Source: Bdellovibrionales bacterium
Lineage (GTDB): Bacteria; Bdellovibrionota; Bdellovibrionia; Bdellovibrionales; UBA1609
NCBI GenBank assembly: GCA_022450595.1
Contig: JAKUPT010000029.1
Span: 1-33,922 of the forward strand
Direction: 5' to 3'
Length of the DNA: 33,922 bases
Shown here: positions 8,592 through 16,498 of the stretch, in pieces
Layout: each line of letters opens with the position of its first letter
Position numbering within the stretch: position 1 is the first letter of the stretch
Translations under genes and position numbers: made by a program
The notes under the pieces: model-generated
Databases searched by the model: none
What the model saw: only the letters and a program-made list of their open reading frames with translations
What the model was told of the DNA's origin: nothing

Positions 8592-9176
8592 TTACTGCTC
8601 TTCAGCCTTCTTATTTTTTTGGCGAGCTTTGTATTTTGCATTCTTAAGATTGTTTTCGCAGATTTTGTTTTTTAACGTGTATTCTTGATGTCTTTTTTCA
8701 AGAATATCTTTGTATTTATTAAATCTATCGATTCTCTCAGTTAAAAACTCTTCGCTGACGGCAACCAACTCTCCACTTTCATCGGTTCCATACTTAAAAA
8801 ATGGCTCTTCTTTTATTACAGGAGCTGGCGGTTCAATGGGCTGCATTTTACCGTCACCATCATATTTTAAAGAGTTGAGCTCAGCCAAACAGTCACTGTA
8901 GGCTCCGTACAAACCAATGGTGCCATACTGACGATTTCCATAAACATCATACTCAAGGCCATAAGCCTCGTTTTCAATGCGCCTGAGTTCTTCTCCTAGA
9001 CGGACTTTTTTCTGAATGACCATTTTGTCATCTTTAACACCTACTTTTTCATCTCCAGAAATGTCTTGAGACTTTTCCATTTTGGTATCAAGCTCTTGAA
9101 CTTCACTTCTCTCTTCTGCTGTTTGAGCACAGCCAATAAAAAATAAGGCCATAAAAAGCAAAAAGTATTTAACCAT
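8592..9176 (-). CDS. Predicted lipoprotein, function unknown
   Basis: A 194-residue product starting at the ATG at 9176, chosen because it gives a classic lipoprotein signal: MVK, a hydrophobic run, then FFIGC with the lipidated Cys at 16. A run of five G lies just upstream as ribosome binding site. A further in-frame start at 9200 would add eight residues before the signal. The mature part is charged and helical, with a Pro-rich link (EPPAPV) in the middle and a strongly basic C-terminal end (KYKARQKNKKAEEQ). No known domain was recognised. It is likely anchored in the outer or inner membrane facing the periplasm. Confidence 0.75.
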   Translation of the reverse strand: MVKYFLLFMALFFIGCAQTAEERSEVQELDTKMEKSQDISGDEKVGVKDDKMVIQKKVRLGEELRRIENEAYGLEYDVYGNRQYGTIGLYGAYSDCLAELNSLKYDGDGKMQPIEPPAPVIKEEPFFKYGTDESGELVAVSEEFLTERIDRFNKYKDILEKRHQEYTLKNKICENNLKNAKYKARQKNKKAEEQ

Positions 9177-9317
9177 AAAACCCCCAAAAGTTAAGTCCAT
9201 ATAATAACTAGGAACTCAGGGAAACATTATAAAAAAATAACTACGACTCACAAAGTCATCAACCTCAACATATTTGATCCGTTGAATTTTAATGTTTTTT
9301 TCTCTATATTTCACATT

Positions 9318-9581
9318 ATGTACAACAAAAAAACTGAAAAATTTAAAGAACTTTTAGACCAAGAACACAACTTTCCCACACAGTACACTTTTAAGTTTAT
9401 TGTGCCACACACTCAACAAAAAGCCGTTGAAAGACTGTTTCCCAATGAAACAATTGATTTAAAAGCCTCAAGAAAAGGCAACTACATATCACTTAGTGTA
9501 ACGATGACCATAGAAAGCAGTGATTTAGTCATAGCTATTTATGAAAAGGCTTCAGAAATAAAAGGATTAATTTCTCTATAA
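9318..9581 (+). CDS. YbeD/DUF493 family protein
   Basis: A small (87-residue) ferredoxin-fold protein of the DUF493/YbeD family. The family pattern is visible: a short N-terminal helix (KEL), then FPTQYTFKFIV, and the C-terminal block SRKGNYISLSVTMTIESSD..IAIYEKASEIKGLI. The ATG at 9318 fits the family's usual short N-terminus; a TTG at 9282 would add twelve hydrophobic residues with no match. Function is poorly known. Its last codons overlap the end of the convergent hybrid kinase gene by 6 bases. Confidence 0.88.
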   Translation: MYNKKTEKFKELLDQEHNFPTQYTFKFIVPHTQQKAVERLFPNETIDLKASRKGNYISLSVTMTIESSDLVIAIYEKASEIKGLISL

Positions 9582-11990
9582 AGCAAATTCTTTAATCACC
9601 TCAAGCAATTCATCTTGCTGCAAGGGCTTTAAAAGAACACCATCAACTCCAGCTTTTAAAATTTTATGCTTATCTTCATCAAAAACATTAGCAGTCAGGG
9701 CATAAATTCTAACATTTGGATTTATCGCCTTAATTATTTTTGTAGCCTCTATACCATCCATTATAGGCATACTTATATCCATAAATATTAAGTCATATTG
9801 GTGTTTTTTATAAAGATCTACTGCTGTTTGACCATCTTGAGCCAAATCACAACTCGCATTAAACTTTTTTAAGTGTAAACTAATGACTTTCTGACTAATT
9901 TCATTATCCTCAGCCACTAGAACTTTAAAATCAGCAGGTAGTTTTATATCTCTACCCGGCTGAAAATCTTTTATTTTTTGCATATCTCCATTTGCATGCT
10001 TAAAAAATACATTAAACACAAACTCTGATCCAACATTTAACTTACTGAACACACTGATATCCCCACCCATTTCATGAATAAGACTTTTACTTATAGCAAG
10101 CCCTAAACCTGTCCCCTTATTTTCAGCGTCTAAGTTAAGTCGACTTTGAACAAAAGGCTCAAACAAAACATCAACTTCATCTTCAGGAATTCCAATCCCT
10201 GTATCCTGAACGACAAATTCAACCTGTACTCCCTCTGCATTAATGCTCTTAAGATTTAAATACAAATTGATTTGACCTTTTGGTGTGTATTTAAATGCGT
10301 TTCCAACAAGGTTATACAAAACTTGTTTTAAACGATGCTCATCCCCATGAACTTTTTCAGGAACACTGGAGTCTATGTTTACACTGGCCACAATTTTTTT
10401 ATTTCTATAAAAAACTTCTAGGGTTTCCATGGTTGTATTTACACACTTATGCAAATCAAAGTCTTTTGGTGCTAATTTAAACTGTTGAGACTTTAGTTTT
10501 GTAAAATCTAAAATATCATTAATTAAATAAAGTAGTCTTTCTCCAGACTCCTCAATGTGTTTTAAATTTTTTAAATAATCTTCATCTTTGGTGGTTTCAC
10601 TCAAATAGTTTGCAATACCAAGTATACCATTTAAAGGCGTTCTTAACTCATGGCTCATTTTAGCTAGAAAGTCAGACTTAACTTTATTTGCCTCTTCCGC
10701 AGCTTTTAACGCTTTATCAAGATCTTCTGTTCTTTTGGCAATAGTCTTTTCCTGATTTCTGGTTAGTTCCTGGTTTTTTGTCAATTCTGATTTATAGTTA
10801 TTGAAGTTTTCATTAATCAGAGCATAAAGTTCATTTAGTTTTTTTGATAAAATTTGAGTCTCTTTGAAGCCCATTTCAGGGTATACGGTCTGCAGGTTTT
10901 TCATCTCTTTAAGAATTTCCATATCTGACACAACCTGGTCTGTTAATTGAGAGATCGGTTGCACCACATTAGTTGCCACTTGCCTACTAAAGATAAAAAT
11001 AATCAAAAAAGAAAACACTAATAAAATAAAAGCCACCCATAAACTTCTGTACAAGTCACCATAAGCTTCTAGCTTTTCTTGAGTTACAATGATTGTCCAA
11101 TTAAGACTGGGAAGAGAATAAATTGAAACAACAAAGTCCTTATTGTTAACTGTATAATATTCAACTCCTCCTGACTCAGTTTTAAATATTTTTTTCAGCT
11201 CTTCTGTAGACAAAAGTTTAGACGCCCCTGATCTTTTAATGGGAATAGAAAGCAAGTTGTCTGAGTTAACATCAGAATATTTAGAAAGCACTTTACCCGA
11301 TTCACTATCAACTAACAGCACTCTTCCCGTATTGCCAAATGAGTACTCTTTGAGATTTCCAACAATATCATCAATGAGTAGATCAACGCCGACCATAGCT
11401 ACATGCTCATCTTCATCAAAGTAACCACTTACAGCAGAAACCATCCACTGCTTCATATATGTTTTATCATAATATATAGGGCTAAACTCTACATTAGAGC
11501 TTCTTTTAGAAGTGTGGTACCAGACCTCGGAAGGATCTGTTAAATACGCTGGGTCATACCAGCGCCTGGTTGTATAATCACTTTTGTCTCCATTTTTAGT
11601 AACAGTCATGACATAGGCATCTTGATCAAATATTCTTTGCGCATAATCTTTGCTTAGAGCGAAATAAATATTATATATATAATTATTGTTTTCTAAAATA
11701 GTTTTAAAAGAATTATTGATCCGTATAAGAGACTTTGAGTCTTTCCCGATCAAGAGATTTTCCAGATTTGCCTTGGCAAAATAAAGTGATTTTTTTGCGT
11801 CTTCTAAGCTGACATTTACTTCATCTACAACCTCATTTTTTATATCTAAAAATCGTTTCTCCACTTTTTCCGATTGATACTCATAATAAATAAAAAGAGT
11901 GATCGACATAAAAAATAAAAGAACCAAAAGATAAAGGGATTGGTTGATGAGGATGATATTTCGAATAGATATACTTTTTTTATTTTTCAT
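9576..11990 (-). CDS. Membrane hybrid histidine kinase with Cache sensor and receiver
   Basis: An 804-residue inner-membrane sensor. Membrane helix 1 lies at about 13-36 and helix 2 at about 317-335. They enclose a large periplasmic region (about 37-315) that looks like a double Cache domain, including a WYDPAYL segment and a second repeat ending in LNWTIIVTQE. A linker and coiled coil (about 340-435) follow, then a HisKA domain with the phosphorylated His at 447 (AKMSHELRTPLNG). The ATPase domain has N560/N564 in its N-box, G1 (DTGIGIP, 596-602) and G2 (KGTGLGLA). A C-terminal receiver has E694-D695, the phospho-acceptor D738 (FMDISMPIMDG) and K788. All catalytic residues appear intact. Cache domains bind small molecules such as amino acids or organic acids; the ligand here is unknown. 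No separate output gene is adjacent. Confidence 0.95.
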   Translation of the reverse strand: MKNKKSISIRNIILINQSLYLLVLLFFMSITLFIYYEYQSEKVEKRFLDIKNEVVDEVNVSLEDAKKSLYFAKANLENLLIGKDSKSLIRINNSFKTILENNNYIYNIYFALSKDYAQRIFDQDAYVMTVTKNGDKSDYTTRRWYDPAYLTDPSEVWYHTSKRSSNVEFSPIYYDKTYMKQWMVSAVSGYFDEDEHVAMVGVDLLIDDIVGNLKEYSFGNTGRVLLVDSESGKVLSKYSDVNSDNLLSIPIKRSGASKLLSTEELKKIFKTESGGVEYYTVNNKDFVVSIYSLPSLNWTIIVTQEKLEAYGDLYRSLWVAFILLVFSFLIIFIFSRQVATNVVQPISQLTDQVVSDMEILKEMKNLQTVYPEMGFKETQILSKKLNELYALINENFNNYKSELTKNQELTRNQEKTIAKRTEDLDKALKAAEEANKVKSDFLAKMSHELRTPLNGILGIANYLSETTKDEDYLKNLKHIEESGERLLYLINDILDFTKLKSQQFKLAPKDFDLHKCVNTTMETLEVFYRNKKIVASVNIDSSVPEKVHGDEHRLKQVLYNLVGNAFKYTPKGQINLYLNLKSINAEGVQVEFVVQDTGIGIPEDEVDVLFEPFVQSRLNLDAENKGTGLGLAISKSLIHEMGGDISVFSKLNVGSEFVFNVFFKHANGDMQKIKDFQPGRDIKLPADFKVLVAEDNEISQKVISLHLKKFNASCDLAQDGQTAVDLYKKHQYDLIFMDISMPIMDGIEATKIIKAINPNVRIYALTANVFDEDKHKILKAGVDGVLLKPLQQDELLEVIKEFAL

Positions 11991-12020
11991 ATCAATAGAT
12001 TAAGATTAGTTAACCAAGAG

Positions 12021-12692
12021 CTATAACACAATTATTTTATGCACAAATATCTTTTTAGGCTGAATAAATTGAAAATGAATATCAAAACCATCCATAAGCA
12101 TCTGATATATTTTGTTAAATTCAGGTTTTTTATAGTTTATAGGACGTGGATCAGCCTTTAAGGTGTTTAGAATTAATTTCATTTGCTCAGCACTCAATAA
12201 ATCATGGGCTTGTTCACTAAACTCCACTGAACAGTCTTCATATTTACCAACCCTCTCAAGCCAGCCCGACTGTGCCGATTCAACGGCATCATACTCTTTA
12301 ATGTATGGCTTAATATCATATACAGGAGTTGAGTCTACAAGGTCTACACCGGCTAAGTTAAGCTTTGGGTAATCAACGCTTTCTAGTTTCACACAACTAA
12401 GCCCTAGCGAGTTGAACCGATGAGGACTTCTACTGGCATAAACTCCTACTCTGCCACCTGCAAGCCTTGGAGGAGACACCTTTGCATTTAAAGACAAATT
12501 GTTGTTTAAATGAAAGCCAAAAATTAACCATATATGAGAAAATTCTTCTATGCCCTCCAAGGCCTGAGCAGTGACTATTTTACGATCTAAATGCAGAACA
12601 GCTTTGGCCTCATCAACTAACAAGCTTTGCCTCGGAACACCAAACTTTTGCTTATAAACGGACTCAACATATCCAATTGGCTTTAACTGCAT
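12021..12692 (-). CDS. trmO: tRNA (adenine37-N6)-methyltransferase TrmO
   Basis: A 223-residue member of the TsaA/YaeB/VirR family. TrmO methylates N6 of t6A37 in tRNA-Thr(GGU) using S-adenosylmethionine. Family motifs are clear: the N-terminal KPIGYVES, GIEEFSHIWLIFGFH (about 47-61), RVGVYASRSPHRFNSLGLSCVKL (about 81-103), and GVDLVDSTPVYDIKPYI. A DPRP motif and a C-terminal helical tail complete it. The start is supported by AAGGAGG 5 bases upstream. It is the last chromosomal protein gene before the tRNA-Pro gene and the element. It points away from both. Confidence 0.92.
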   Translation of the reverse strand: MQLKPIGYVESVYKQKFGVPRQSLLVDEAKAVLHLDRKIVTAQALEGIEEFSHIWLIFGFHLNNNLSLNAKVSPPRLAGGRVGVYASRSPHRFNSLGLSCVKLESVDYPKLNLAGVDLVDSTPVYDIKPYIKEYDAVESAQSGWLERVGKYEDCSVEFSEQAHDLLSAEQMKLILNTLKADPRPINYKKPEFNKIYQMLMDGFDIHFQFIQPKKIFVHKIIVL

Positions 12693-12789
12693 AGAGCCTC
12701 CTTAAATTTAAGATCTAATGGAGGTGATAATTTTTAGCAAGCTCTAAGCTTTCAAATCCGGACTTAACCATTGATTCTAGACAGTTATG

Positions 12790-12795
12790 TATGAT
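12790..12795 (+). promoter_or_regulatory. Possible -10 element for the tRNA-Pro gene
   Basis: TATGAT lies 25 bases before the mature tRNA 5' end, a plausible distance. No well-spaced -35 is seen (TTGATT is only 13 bases upstream), so this is tentative. Confidence 0.35.
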
Positions 12796-12820
12796 AAACA
12801 CTATCCACCATCAAATTCGT

Positions 12821-12897
12821 CGGACCGTGGCGCAGCCTGGTAGCGCGCCACCTTGGGGTGGTGGAGGTCGCTGGTTCAAATCCAGTCGGTCCGACCA
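12821..12897 (+). tRNA. tRNA-Pro (anticodon GGG)
   Basis: A full 77-nt cloverleaf. Acceptor arms CGGACCG and CGGTCCG pair fully, followed by discriminator A and an encoded CCA. The D-arm is GCGC/GCGC. The anticodon stem is CCACC/GGTGG with loop TTGGGGT, giving anticodon GGG. The T-arm has the TTCAAAT loop. It reads proline codons CCC and CCU. The gene is intact. Its 3' end is the border of the conjugative element: the minus-strand recombinase frame stops within its T-loop. Confidence 0.97.
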
Positions 12898-14705
12898 TTT
12901 ACGACAAAAGGCCACTTCGTGTCCTCCTCACCCCGAGCGGGAGAGGCCGAGACGAAGTGGCCTTTTTTTATGCCTAAATCTGAATTTGAAATTGAATTTT
13001 TATGGGATCGAAAGGGTAAAATTTTTGCGGATGCACCCCCATGACCCCTGTGATCAGGGGCTGGAGATGGCGATTGGAAAGGATCAAGGGAAATGACAAT
13101 CTCTAGGTCAACGCCTTGATCGGTGACATGGACTAAAATTTGCGGAAACACGGCCTGGAGCAAGGTCTTCTTTTCGATGTCATACATCTTGTCAAAATCC
13201 CTAAAAGCCGTTTTTAAAAATTTCTTCAGAGCTTGGCCCTGGCAGTTTTCTTTGTAGGACTTCTCCTTCAGCTCTATGTCGGCCAGCTCCGCATGTAACG
13301 TGCTCATTTCCTTTTTGGCTGTCTCTTTTTCCTCAACCAATAAGGATATGGCCGACTCTAGATTATCGGCACCTTTAAGGGCCAGCGCCCTGATTGACTC
13401 GCTAAAACGCTCCTCTATCTGGTTCAGCTCCTCAATTCTTCCTACAATTTGCAGCCTTTGCGCCGCAAAATCGCTGAGCCCTGTTTGCTTTTGGAGTCTG
13501 GCACCCCTCATAAGGTTTTCAAATTTTTTACTGTCTTTGATTAGGCTCTTGAGCTTCTGAATAACAAGATCGTGCAACTCTTTAGCAATGATTCGATGTC
13601 CAGCCTTGCGGTTGTAGTAGTAACAGTTACTCCCACTCTTGGCTGCCTCACCATAGTATCTTGATCCATCAGGAGCAAAAACGACTCCCGCGAGATAAAA
13701 CTCATTTTGCCTAGGCTTCCATTCAACAGTTTGAACCAACTCGTCAACTTGGGCCAAGAGTTTAGGGTCAATAATGTCTCCATGCTCTCGACGATGAAAA
13801 TACTCCCAACTCACAAAGCCATTTTTATCGCGCTTATCAGGAAATTGCCCGTAGTAGTCGTAAAACTGATTCACTCCACGGTATTTCGGGTTTTTCAAGA
13901 GCCTGATCAGGCTGTCCCATTTGAAATGGTCTCCTCCCATTTTTTTAGGAGGAAGTCTTCTGCCATCACTGCTCACCTTGGATTCAGTCAACCAAGCTTT
14001 AGTTTTATAGTTTTTTTCACGACAATACTTAAGGGTTCCCTTTCGAGAACCCTTAAGATCGACAAACTTCTTCATTATATCGACGACAACAGACAGTTCT
14101 TTCTCATTAACCTCATACATCCCAACCCAAACTTTGTGCTTATCTAGGCCCAGTGTTGGAATGGGAGTGGGGTCTTTGCCGTTGTTGACCATCGCTTCTC
14201 TTTGTTTGATTGATACTTTCTGCGATAGGTCTTCGCTGTATTCGCCAGCACGGATATTATCAATCTTAAACTTCCAGCGGTCTCCAGACTGTCTAAAATC
14301 AACCTTACCGCCATCAATCAAGAAAAGCTCAACACCAAACTGAACTAACTTTTCGGCCAAGATGAGATTGAAAATTTCATCTCTTGAAAGACGATCCAGC
14401 TTTTCAACCACAATAAAGTCAATCACTCCGGTCTCGATCTTTCGGGACAACTCCAAAAGTTCTAGACGGCGATGAGTGTTTTCTCTTTTTCCGCTGGTGT
14501 CCTCTTGGATGTGATGGACAACCTTATAAGTAAGTCCCGTTTCATCCGAAACGTTCTTTTCCCAACGAGAAATTCGGTTCCACTGTTGTTCTAGAGAGCC
14601 GTGTTGAGTTCGGGCCCTTTCAGATGTGGACACTCGTGTAATGGCATAACCTTCGCGCAAAGGCTTTGAAACTCTTTTTGAGTAAACATCAAGATTAAGC
14701 CGCAT
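12876..14705 (-). CDS. Large serine recombinase (integrase)
   Basis: This 609-residue protein should catalyse integration and excision. The resolvase domain (about 18-165) has ITRVST with catalytic Ser26 and Arg24, and EKLDRLSRD (about 101-109) with the conserved Asp-Arg and Ser-Arg pairs. A recombinase domain (about 180-310) follows, then a beta-rich segment (about 330-385) where other family members have a four-Cys zinc ribbon; here the CxxC pairs are missing. A coiled coil (about 395-490) follows. Residues from about 580 are encoded by the tRNA terminator and the last six by the tRNA itself, so the natural C-terminus may end elsewhere in the excised form. The start has GGGAG 6 bases upstream and overlaps the zinc-ribbon gene by 11 bases. 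Confidence 0.93.
   Translation of the reverse strand: MRLNLDVYSKRVSKPLREGYAITRVSTSERARTQHGSLEQQWNRISRWEKNVSDETGLTYKVVHHIQEDTSGKRENTHRRLELLELSRKIETGVIDFIVVEKLDRLSRDEIFNLILAEKLVQFGVELFLIDGGKVDFRQSGDRWKFKIDNIRAGEYSEDLSQKVSIKQREAMVNNGKDPTPIPTLGLDKHKVWVGMYEVNEKELSVVVDIMKKFVDLKGSRKGTLKYCREKNYKTKAWLTESKVSSDGRRLPPKKMGGDHFKWDSLIRLLKNPKYRGVNQFYDYYGQFPDKRDKNGFVSWEYFHRREHGDIIDPKLLAQVDELVQTVEWKPRQNEFYLAGVVFAPDGSRYYGEAAKSGSNCYYYNRKAGHRIIAKELHDLVIQKLKSLIKDSKKFENLMRGARLQKQTGLSDFAAQRLQIVGRIEELNQIEERFSESIRALALKGADNLESAISLLVEEKETAKKEMSTLHAELADIELKEKSYKENCQGQALKKFLKTAFRDFDKMYDIEKKTLLQAVFPQILVHVTDQGVDLEIVISLDPFQSPSPAPDHRGHGGASAKILPFRSHKNSISNSDLGIKKGHFVSASPARGEEDTKWPFVVNGRTDWI
12906..12969 (+). terminator. Hairpin terminator after tRNA-Pro
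   Basis: AAAAGGCCACTTCGT (12906-12920) pairs perfectly over 15 bases with ACGAAGTGGCCTTTT (12952-12966). The loop region has its own CCC/GGG pairing, and a T-run follows. This is a strong factor-independent terminator for the tRNA. Because the stem starts with A and ends in T it could also work for the minus-strand recombinase transcript. The recombinase frame crosses the whole hairpin. Confidence 0.88.
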
Positions 14706-15030
14706 TTTTAACTCCCGAGGAATACTGCCCCGTCACGACCATATATAAATGATCTTCCAAAATATTGTGAACCGTCTGGCAAAGAGCTTTACGCTTTTGT
14801 TCGCTTCGCTCAAATCGTTCAATAAAGTTCACATTATTTATTCTCATTAATCGTCCTTTATCAGTGCGCCGCTGTTCCTTTACTTTTTTTCTTTGGTAGC
14901 GTTGATTCCTTAGCTTTTTTGCGCACTCCTTACATTTAGAATCAACTCGGTCACCCTTGGAATAGAAAGCATCGACAGACTTTGTTCTTTTACATTTTGA
15001 ACATGTCTTCCCCAATAATGGAGAAGGCAT
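14695..15030 (-). CDS. Small zinc-ribbon protein next to the recombinase
   Basis: A 111-residue basic protein. A four-Cys zinc site is clear: C10-x2-C13 and C33-x2-C36, with the pattern CSKCKRTKSVDAFY between them. A helical, Arg/Lys-rich stretch follows (about 38-75), suggesting nucleic-acid binding. Similar zinc ribbons occur in phage and mobile-element proteins. It overlaps the recombinase start by 11 bases and begins three bases after the XRE gene ends, so the three are probably translated from one message. It could help the recombinase, for example as an excision factor, but this is only suggested by position. Confidence 0.72.
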   Translation of the reverse strand: MPSPLLGKTCSKCKRTKSVDAFYSKGDRVDSKCKECAKKLRNQRYQRKKVKEQRRTDKGRLMRINNVNFIERFERSEQKRKALCQTVHNILEDHLYMVVTGQYSSGVKNAA

Positions 15031-15033
15031 TTA

Positions 15034-15270
15034 TTATTTCCGCCCCTTCCTTTTAACAGTGACATCTATTTCCAGTCCTACAACATCGGCCATTTCAAAA
15101 ATTCGCTCAAAGCTAAGGGATAAATTACGTCCTCTCAGGTAAGCGTTGACGTGGTGCCTAGCGATATCAAGCTGTCGTCCTAGCTCACCTTGGCTAATCC
15201 CTTTAGCCTCCATCTCTTTTTCAATCTCTGCCAAAATTTTCTTTTTAATTTTCACCTCATAGCCACTCAA
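15034..15270 (-). CDS. XRE-type repressor of the integration module
   Basis: A 78-residue single-domain lambda-repressor-like protein. The helix-turn-helix is at about 24-52 (ISQGELGRQLDIARHHVNAYLRGRN). The start codon is TTG at 15270, supported by GGAGGT 6 bases upstream; the nearby ATG is out of frame. A perfect 9-bp palindrome (15287-15307) lies directly upstream, a good candidate for autoregulation. It precedes the zinc-ribbon and recombinase genes and may control excision. Confidence 0.82.
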   Translation of the reverse strand: MSGYEVKIKKKILAEIEKEMEAKGISQGELGRQLDIARHHVNAYLRGRNLSLSFERIFEMADVVGLEIDVTVKRKGRK

Positions 15271-15286
15271 CGAGATACCTCCAGAT

Positions 15287-15307
15287 TAGTACATTTTTAA
15301 TGTACTA
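15287..15307. promoter_or_regulatory. Palindromic operator candidate upstream of the XRE gene
   Basis: TAGTACATT-TTT-AATGTACTA is a perfect inverted repeat with 9-base arms and a 3-base centre. It lies between the XRE ribosome binding site and the upstream gene's end, the usual place for an autoregulatory operator. A matching half-site, TTAGTACA, is also seen near 16451, upstream of the lipoprotein gene, but could be chance. Confidence 0.6.
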
Positions 15308-15312
15308 TCAAG

Positions 15313-15645
15313 TCATTTGCTGCTTCTAATCCAAGAATAGGCCCTAACTGCCCCATAATAGAGACAGGCCAGCATTTTGCGCCCAAACCTTGAAAATTTC
15401 GATCCATTTTCAACCTGCGTCATCATATTATCAAGAAACACTCGGTCAGCATCCCGAAAGTCACTTTTTGATTCCGCTTTTATATACATGAAATCGTGAA
15501 TGTCACAGGATTCTGAAATATCCGCGCCCATCAGATGGTTTGGAATAAGAAGATTAAGCGGCCCGTCAGGGCCGCATTGATTCAACATCTTTTCCCGCTC
15601 TTTTTGAGTCAAAAGCCAGTACTTGTCAGGTGCTTTCAACTTCAT
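15313..15645 (-). CDS. Phospholipase A2-like small protein
   Basis: A 110-residue protein with the outline of a minimal phospholipase A2 fold. A Gly-rich loop, CGPDGP (24-29), resembles the calcium-binding loop. It is followed by SCDIHDFMY (46-54), matching the family's C-x2-HD-x2-Y catalytic helix (H50, D51, Y54). A second helix contains DFRDADRVFLDNM (62-74), which could supply the supporting Asp. The arrangement also recalls the compact PLA2 domain of parvovirus capsid proteins. There is no signal peptide. The start overlaps the previous gene by 20 bases, and no strong ribosome binding site is seen, so translation is probably coupled. Catalytic activity is inferred from motifs only. A role in membrane passage or in toxicity during transfer is speculative. 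Confidence 0.6.
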   Translation of the reverse strand: MKLKAPDKYWLLTQKEREKMLNQCGPDGPLNLLIPNHLMGADISESCDIHDFMYIKAESKSDFRDADRVFLDNMMTQVENGSKFSRFGRKMLACLYYGAVRAYSWIRSSK

Positions 15646-15988
15646 CAGGCTGCTGCGTCTTAGTCCTTCGAGGCTTTCGACCTCTCTTCCTACCTGATGT
15701 GCTTTGACTTAAATATTTTTGAATGGAGGAATCAAGCTCATCCTCAGAGGCATTGATGATAAGTTTTTTTAGATAGCTTTTCTTATCAAAAAAATTCCTC
15801 TGGATATTTTTAAACTCGGAATCCTCATATTTATCAAAAAAGACCTCCAATATAAAATTGACCAGTCTCGATGCATCTATCCTGCATGAATTTTCTCTTA
15901 ACTTGTCAATTAGGACGGCGGCTCTCTCAGCATTTTCATCAGTAAGTAAAATTCTTCTAGCGGCCCCTTTTGACTTAATCTCGCTCAT
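15626..15988 (-). CDS. Probable DNA-binding accessory protein with basic AT-hook-like tail
   Basis: A 120-residue protein. The N-terminal part (about 10-50) has a short strand-like start (RRILLTDENAERA) followed by two helices ending in ASRLVNFILEVFF, which fits a ribbon-helix-helix or similar small DNA-binding fold. The C-terminal end has GRKRGRKPRR (about 99-108), like an AT-hook, followed by a polar tail. Small proteins of this sort often sit at the transfer origin as relaxosome partners. It starts in the stop codon of the lipoprotein gene (TAATG) and lies next to the hairpin region at 16499-16581, which would fit such a role. No firm family was recognised. Confidence 0.55.
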   Translation of the reverse strand: MSEIKSKGAARRILLTDENAERAAVLIDKLRENSCRIDASRLVNFILEVFFDKYEDSEFKNIQRNFFDKKSYLKKLIINASEDELDSSIQKYLSQSTSGRKRGRKPRRTKTQQPDEVEST

Positions 15989-16413
15989 TACCTTGAGGGC
16001 ACCCAGAAAGAATTGCCTTTAATTGTCCATACACAGTGCTGTTGTACCAGCTTGTCGCCTTTAACCTCCCAATCAAAGCACTCTTTATCCACATTAGGAG
16101 TTGAGAGTTTGAAATCCTGAGCGCTTCCTGATCCCGCTGGAGTAGATACCGAATAACGGTCTAAATTTAACAACGTGTGCTTTCTTGTTTTTGCATCTCT
16201 TTTCTCAAGAGTGCCATGAATAAGATAGCTGCTAATCCCTCCAATAGCGGCTCCAACTAAAGCACCAGTTGCGGCTCCTTTGCTCTGATTATCTTTATTA
16301 GTCATGGAACCAGCAACAAGTCCTGTTGCAGCGCCAGCTCCAACACCAGTAACAAGAGACTCTTTCATTGTTGCACAGCCTGTCCCAAATATTACCGCAC
16401 ATAAGCTCACCAT
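15988..16413 (-). CDS. Glycine-zipper lipoprotein
   Basis: The product has a lipoprotein signal (VIFGTGC) followed by a glycine-zipper region (GVGAGAATGLVAGS ... GAATGALVGAAIGG) typical of 17-kDa-antigen-like outer-membrane proteins. A polar C-terminal domain contains two Cys. The conventional ATG is at 16413, giving 142 residues, but it has no positive charge before the hydrophobic core and its nearest AGGGAGG is 20 bases away. An in-frame ATT at 16428 sits 5 bases after that site and would add Lys and Arg, giving a textbook signal peptide. In this context it may be the VirB7-like or entry-exclusion lipoprotein of the transfer system; that is inference. Confidence 0.75.
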   Translation of the reverse strand: MVSLCAVIFGTGCATMKESLVTGVGAGAATGLVAGSMTNKDNQSKGAATGALVGAAIGGISSYLIHGTLEKRDAKTRKHTLLNLDRYSVSTPAGSGSAQDFKLSTPNVDKECFDWEVKGDKLVQQHCVWTIKGNSFWVPSR

Positions 16414-16498
16414 AAATACTCGTTTAATAAGTACCTCCCTTATAAAAATTGTTAGTACACAAAAAAATCCGACTGCCTCTTCAAATCGAGACATCAAA

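Noticed and set aside
12791-13096. Plus-strand frames across the tRNA and terminator
   Set aside because: They read through the tRNA-Pro gene and hairpin and have the look of tRNA shadow frames.
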